A model generated the notes under the pieces. It searched no databases. It saw only the letters and a list, made by a program, of their open reading frames with translations, and had not been told where the DNA came from. A stretch of 64,000 nt of DNA from Nocardioides renjunii (GTDB taxonomy: Bacteria; Actinomycetota; Actinomycetes; Propionibacteriales; Nocardioidaceae), in contig NZ_CP141058.1 in assembly GCF_034661175.1 (NCBI RefSeq), positions 2,604,001 to 2,668,000 on the forward strand. Reading direction: 5' to 3'. Within the stretch, counting starts at the first letter, position 1. Each line of letters starts with the position of its first letter. Position numbers and translations under genes: made by a program. Positions 59,971-64,000 of this stretch are shown here, one piece after another.

Positions 59971-61379
59971 TCATGGTCGGTCGGGTGGCTCGGGGTCCCC
60001 GATGCGGGTGGTGCCATCACGGTCGCGGCGGTAGCGGTGGCCGTGGGGGCTGGTCCACTCGTAGACACCCGGTCCGGTCACCTCGTATCGCCAGCCGGTG
60101 TGGGTCTTGAGGCGGTGGTGCCATCGGCACTCCGCGGCGAGGTTCGAGGACACGGTCGGCCCCGGCTGGGGACGGCCTTCAACTTGCGCGTCGTGGTCGT
60201 AGGCGATGACGTGGTCGATGTTGCAGGCTCGGGCGGGGCGGGTGCACCACGGGAAGACGCAGGTGTGGTCGCGGAGGATGACTTGTTCGCGGATCCGGTC
60301 GGGGATGTCGTAGCCGGGTGCGGTGAGCTCGGCGTTCAGGTCAATGACCGGCTTGACGGTCACCTTGGTCCGCGAGTCGCCGCACCAGTTCGTCACCTGC
60401 TCGAGGAGGACCAGCCGATGCCTCTCCTCCATGCGCCCAGTGGGACCGAACACGGTCTCCAGCCCGTCGAGCCCGCCGAGGCCGGCGTCGAAGTGGGCGT
60501 GCAGGACGACTTCCCGGGCGATGGGCAGGCCGTCCTCGCTCCTGGCGGCGGTCGAGCCTTGGGTGTGGAGGTCGAGCGCGGTCTGGGTGCGCGCCAGGTC
60601 GCCGAGCGCTTGAGAACGACGAGAATCCAAGGGTGCGACTGATCCCAACGCCGCGAGCGTCTCGGCGCCGTGGGCGAGGGCTCGGTCGAGGTCGAGGGCG
60701 TCGGCGATGTCGAGCTCGGCCTCGAACCGCATCGTGCCGGCGTAGTGGACGTCGTCGGGGTGGAGGGTCGCGTGGCGCGGGTCGACCGACAGGTAGCCGT
60801 CGTCGGGGTCCTTGGTCGGGTCGTGGGTGTCGAGGTGGTGGCGCTTGATGGTCTCCGCGACCAGCCGGTCGAGCTGCGCGGGACCGACCCGGCCGGCGAC
60901 GGCCGCGACCTGGTGTCGACCCACCGCGCCGCCTCCATGGTCAGGGATGGAGTCGCGTGGATCGTCGCCTCCGCGACCGTCCGCGCCCGCCACGCCGGCA
61001 CCGCACCAGCGTGGACCTGCGCCCACAGGCGTGGGAGGCGGTGACGCAGCTCGAGCGCGTGACCGATCAGCCGCTTCGCCGACGTCGACGAGATCCCGAG
61101 GACGGTGCCGAGCTCGGCGATGCAGAACTCCGCCACCACCGGGCAACCCTGACCGGCGGTCGGCTCCTCGTGCTCCAAGCCGTAACGGCCACCGTCGCCG
61201 AACACCGCGGCGGTGTGGATCGACTCCGGCGGGTGCAGGTCCGCCCACCGGGCGGCGAGGTCGAGCTGGTCGGCCGCGGCCCGGTCCTCGACCGCCTTGC
61301 GCTCGCGGAGCGCATGCAGCAGCTCGGAGGCGGAGAGGTCGTCGACCTGCGCCTTCGGCTCTGCCAGCGTCTCGATCAT
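59971..61379 (-). pseudogene. DUF222-HNH gene with a one-base frameshift
   Basis: The ATG at 61379 starts 155 codons in one frame (DLSASELLHALRERKAVEDR near the amino end, then SLTMEAARWVD). At 60915 the same protein goes on in another frame for 314 residues (HQVAAVAGRVGPAQLDRLV) and ends with the HNH motif CVFPWCTRPARACNIDH and CRWHHRLKT. One C of CC seems lost. The sum, about 469 residues, is normal for the family. The promoter-like TAGAAT is intact seven bases before the start, which suggests a very recent lesion or a sequencing error. Confidence 0.85.
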
Positions 61380-61386
61380 GTGTTCG

Positions 61387-61392
61387 ATTCTA
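61387..61392 (-). promoter_or_regulatory. Putative -10 element for the HNH pseudogene
   Basis: TAGAAT on the minus strand ends seven bases before the ATG at 61379. Confidence 0.42.
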
Positions 61393-61436
61393 CGGACGAC
61401 CACCGACAGCGGACAGTGCTTGAGCAAGCCGATGGA

Positions 61437-61590
61437 GGGGTCTCGATACGCCTCGTTCCTCGGCTACTCGACCACCAGGAGAGGGGGTCTCGATACGCCT
61501 CGCTCCTCGGCTACTCGACCACCGAGGAGGACCATGCCCTCGCTCGGCCACTCGACCACCGAGGAGGAGCGCGACCACCGAGGTCCCTAC
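61437..61590. repeat. Intergenic repeats of the GGTCTCGATACG type
   Basis: Copy A (61437-61481) and copy B (61484-61530) share GGGGTCTCGATACGCCTCG, a T/C difference, CTCCTCGGCTACTCGACCACC and GAGGAG. A third, partial copy with GCTCGGCCACTCGACCACCG runs from about 61535 into the stop of the lyase gene. Repeats of this kind are scattered between genes in Nocardioides and its relatives. No transposase is linked to them. Confidence 0.8.
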
Positions 61591-62738
61591 ACCCAGGCCT
61601 TCGCCAACCGCTCCACGATCTCGGTCAGCCGCTCGGGCGAGGTGGCGAAGTTGAGGCGGACCTGTCCGGTGCTGCCGGGGGCGTAGGAGGCGCCGTCGCT
61701 CACCATCACCCTCCCCCGCTCGAGCGCGACGGCCGCGGCGTCGTCGTGGCCGTAGGCGGAGGCGTCGAGCCAGGCGAGGTACGTCGCCTCGACCGGGCGC
61801 ATCCGGACCTCGGGCAGGTGGCTGGCGAGCAGCTCGCCGAGGAGGGTCCGCTGCTGGTCGAGGCGCTCGATGAGCGAGACGAGCCAGCCGTCGCCGTGGT
61901 CGTACGCCGCGCGGGCCGCCCTGGCGCCAAGGGGTGACCAGGAGTCGTTGCGCGAGATCGGCTGGTCGGCGAGCCGCTGCCGCGCGGCCGGGTCGGGCAC
62001 GACGAGCTGGGCGCAGCGCAGGCCGGCGGTGTTGAAGGCCTTCGACGCCGCGACCACCGCGACGGCGTGGTCGTGGGTGCCCTCGACGGAGAGGTAGGGG
62101 ACGTGCTCGGCCCCCGGCAGCACCAGCGGTGCGTGGATCTCGTCGCTGACCACCCGCGCCCCGTGGCGTACGACGACGTCGCGGACGCCCTCGAGCTCGT
62201 CCCGGGTGAAGGCCCGGCCCCACGGGTTGTGCGGCTGGGTGAGCAGCAGCGTCTGCGCTCCCCCGGCCAGCAGCCGGTCGAGGGCGTCGAGGTCGATCTC
62301 GGCGCGGTCGGCCGAGGCCGGCACCTCGAGCGGGTGCTCGGCGCGACCGGTGACGCCGGCCAGCCCGTGCTGGGCGTTGTAGCCGGGGGTCGGGAACACC
62401 ACGCCGCCCGGACCGCTGAGCACGTCGATCGCCAGCCGCACCCCGGCGGTCACGTCGACCACGGGCTGCACGGCCTCCGGCTCGGGCGCCCAGCCGAAGT
62501 GCCGTGCCGACCAGGCGGCGTAGGACTCGGCGAGCTGCGGGTCCTCCATGACGGGGTAGCCGGTGATGCCGTCGGCCACCATCCGCTGGACGGACTCGAG
62601 CACCACCGGGTCGACGGCGTAGTCCATCTCCGCGACCCACGCCGCGAGCACGCCCTCCGGCACGCCCCACTTCAGCGGCAGCCGGTGCCGCGCCTCCGCC
62701 TCGGTGAGGTCGACGATCGGGCGCCGGTCCGTCGCCAT
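61587..62738 (-). CDS. MalY/PatB family cystathionine beta-lyase-like PLP enzyme
   Basis: The 383-residue fold-type I PLP protein has LKWGVPEGVLAAWVAEMDY at the amino end, TPGYNAQHGLAGV, QPHNPWGRAFTRDEL with Asn171, SDEIHAPLVL with Asp199 and ASKAFNTAGLR with the PLP lysine at Lys233. The MalY/PatB group cleaves cystathionine and may also regulate in some bacteria. The ATG is 7 bases after the thrS stop. One arm of the intergenic repeats reaches its stop. Confidence 0.92.
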   Translation of the reverse strand: MATDRRPIVDLTEAEARHRLPLKWGVPEGVLAAWVAEMDYAVDPVVLESVQRMVADGITGYPVMEDPQLAESYAAWSARHFGWAPEPEAVQPVVDVTAGVRLAIDVLSGPGGVVFPTPGYNAQHGLAGVTGRAEHPLEVPASADRAEIDLDALDRLLAGGAQTLLLTQPHNPWGRAFTRDELEGVRDVVVRHGARVVSDEIHAPLVLPGAEHVPYLSVEGTHDHAVAVVAASKAFNTAGLRCAQLVVPDPAARQRLADQPISRNDSWSPLGARAARAAYDHGDGWLVSLIERLDQQRTLLGELLASHLPEVRMRPVEATYLAWLDASAYGHDDAAAVALERGRVMVSDGASYAPGSTGQVRLNFATSPERLTEIVERLAKAWV

Positions 62739-62745
62739 GACCGGC

Positions 62746-64000
62746 TCAGACCTGCTCGCGGCTCGCCACGGCCGCCGCCACCCGCTCGATCGCCTCGGCG
62801 AGGGGTACGCCGTTGTCCTGTCGGCCGTCGCGGTAGCGGAACGACACGGCACTCTTCTCGACGTCGTCGTCGCCGGCGATCAGCATGAACGGCACTTTGG
62901 CGAGCTGCGCGTTGCGGATCTTCTTCTGCATCCGGTCGTCGGAGTCGTCGACCTCGACCCGCAGCCCCTGCGCCTTCATCTGCCGCGCGATGTCGAAGAG
63001 GTAGTCGTGGTGGCGCTCGGCGACGGGGATGCCCTGGACCTGCACCGGCGCCAGCCAGGGCGGGAACGCGCCGGCGTAGTGCTCGACCAGCACGCCGATG
63101 AACCGCTCGATCGAGCCGAACTTCGCGGAGTGGATCATCACCGGCTGCTGGCGGGTGCCGTCGGCGGCGACGTACTCGAGGTTGAACCGGTCGACCGCCG
63201 GCTGGTTGAAGTCGTACTGGATGGTCGACATCTGCCAGGTGCGCCCGATCGCGTCCTTGGCCTGCACCGAGATCTTGGGCCCGTAGAACGCGGCGCCACC
63301 CGGGTCCGGCACGAGGTCCACGCCGAACTTGCGGGCGGCGGTCTCCAGCACCTCGGTCGCGGTCGCCCACTGGTCGTCGGAGCCGATGAACTTGTCGGGC
63401 TTGGAGTCGTCGCGGGTGGACAGCTCGAAGTAGTAGTCGTCGAGGCCGAAGTCGCGCAACAGCCCGGTGACGAAGGTCAGCAGGTGCTCGACCTCGGCCG
63501 GCGCCTGCTCCGGGGTGACGTAGGAGTGCGAGTCGTCCTGGGTCATCGCGCGGACCCGGGTCAGGCCGTGCACGACGCCGGACTTCTCGTAGCGGTAGAC
63601 CGAGCCGAACTCGAAGAACCGCAGCGGCAGCTCGCGGTAGGAGCGCTGCCGGGAGCGGTAGATGAGGTTGTGCATCGGGCAGTTCATCGCCTTGAGGCGA
63701 TACTCGGCGTGCTCCATCTCCATCGGCGGGAACATGGTGTCGGCGTAGTAGGGCAGGTGGCCCGAGGTGTGGAACAGGCCGTCCTTGCTGATGTGCGGGG
63801 TGCCGACGTAGTCGAAGCCCTCCTCGAGGTGCCGGCGGCGGACGTAGTCCTCCATCTCCCGCTTGATGACGCCACCCCTGGGGTGGAACACCGCCATGCC
63901 GGAGCCGATCTCGTCCGGGAAGGAGTAGAGGTCGAGCTCGCGGCCGAGCTTGCGGTGGTCGCGGCGCTCGGCCTCCTCGATGCGGTGGAGGTGCTCCTCG
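62746..64000 (-). CDS. thrS: Threonine-tRNA ligase, 5' part off the window
   Basis: The carboxy-terminal 417 codons are visible, and the frame is open to the right edge. The class II core has [41 protein letters not shown] (split) with the zinc cysteine, motif 2 [23 protein letters not shown] (split), and motif 3 [19 protein letters not shown]. The anticodon-binding domain ends the protein. The TGS and editing domains lie off the edge. It is upstream of the MalY/PatB gene in the same direction. Confidence 0.96.
   Translation of the reverse strand, partial: EEHLHRIEEAERRDHRKLGRELDLYSFPDEIGSGMAVFHPRGGVIKREMEDYVRRRHLEEGFDYVGTPHISKDGLFHTSGHLPYYADTMFPPMEMEHAEYRLKAMNCPMHNLIYRSRQRSYRELPLRFFEFGSVYRYEKSGVVHGLTRVRAMTQDDSHSYVTPEQAPAEVEHLLTFVTGLLRDFGLDDYYFELSTRDDSKPDKFIGSDDQWATATEVLETAARKFGVDLVPDPGGAAFYGPKISVQAKDAIGRTWQMSTIQYDFNQPAVDRFNLEYVAADGTRQQPVMIHSAKFGSIERFIGVLVEHYAGAFPPWLAPVQVQGIPVAERHHDYLFDIARQMKAQGLRVEVDDSDDRMQKKIRNAQLAKVPFMLIAGDDDVEKSAVSFRYRDGRQDNGVPLAEAIERVAAAVASREQV

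Noticed and set aside
61437..61590. Terminal repeats of an insertion sequence
   Set aside because: The copies are direct, close together and without a transposase gene between or beside them.

Overview
The window is about 70 percent or more G+C and almost fully coding. It reads as the core chromosome of an actinobacterium, most likely a Nocardioidaceae/Nocardioides-like organism. The evidence is actinobacterial families (PIP synthase-type CDP-alcohol phosphatidyltransferase, a sigma factor resembling the SigE family of Streptomyces, DUF222-HNH genes, DUF1206, DUF6167-like) and gene order. From right to left the minus strand follows the order known from Mycobacterium tuberculosis: thrS, HIT, pgsA, pdxS, pdxT, yebC, ruvC-ruvA-ruvB, yajC, apt, relA, MBL hydrolase, hisS, aspS, rarA, alaS, ruvX, mltG, aroE, prepilin peptidase, aroC-aroK-aroB-aroQ, efp, nusB. 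I see no rRNA, tRNA, CRISPR array, transposase or prophage gene.

Layout. 1-5057: hypothetical/PaiB pair, ATP-dependent DNA ligase LigB, a secreted trypsin-like protease, a TetR regulator and a DUF1206 membrane protein. 5135-6113: nusB and efp. 6189-18987: a roughly 12.8 kb accessory block lying where pepP/pepQ normally separates efp from aroQ. It holds a phosphotransferase, an NAD(P)-binding protein, a sigma factor with a putative anti-sigma partner, small hypothetical genes, a lipoprotein, a DUF222-HNH gene with a duplicated 3' end, NnrD, a histidine phosphatase, a LigD-like PE-Pol protein lacking a ligase domain, GNAT, PhzF, and a membrane protein/XRE pair with a perfect palindrome upstream. 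18951-30363: shikimate pathway, MltG, RuvX, AlaS and RarA. 30416-36923: a five-gene oligopeptide/dipeptide ABC transporter. 37099-48164: aspS, hisS, MBL hydrolase, DUF349, relA, apt, yajC and ruvBAC. 48276-55890: yebC, the vitamin B6 genes pdxT and pdxS split by an opposed serine hydrolase, pgsA, a methyltransferase, an IMPase, a lysine-rich 45-residue protein, a frameshifted N5-(carboxyethyl)ornithine synthase gene and HIT. 55913-61586: an accessory block between HIT and thrS with GNAT, a TetR/DoxX/cupin/membrane cassette and a frameshifted DUF222-HNH gene. 61587-64000: a MalY/PatB-type lyase and the 5'-truncated thrS.

Three things stand out. First, about twenty genes have a TANNNT (or CANNNT) hexamer 6-8 bases before the start codon. 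This is the arrangement of leaderless actinobacterial transcripts and settles many starts. Several are divergent pairs with mirror-image or even overlapping -10 elements. Second, several genes expected from the conserved order are absent from their usual places: secD-secF between yajC and apt, pimA and its acyltransferase after pgsA, and pepP/pepQ before efp. Third, two otherwise intact genes (55 and 61 kb) each carry a one-base loss. I did not find a convincing wholly new multi-gene system. The best candidates for undescribed units are the TetR-DoxX-cupin-membrane cassette at 56.4-59.5 kb, the palindrome-controlled membrane protein/XRE pair at 17.6-19.0 kb, and the structured spacer between DUF349 and relA.
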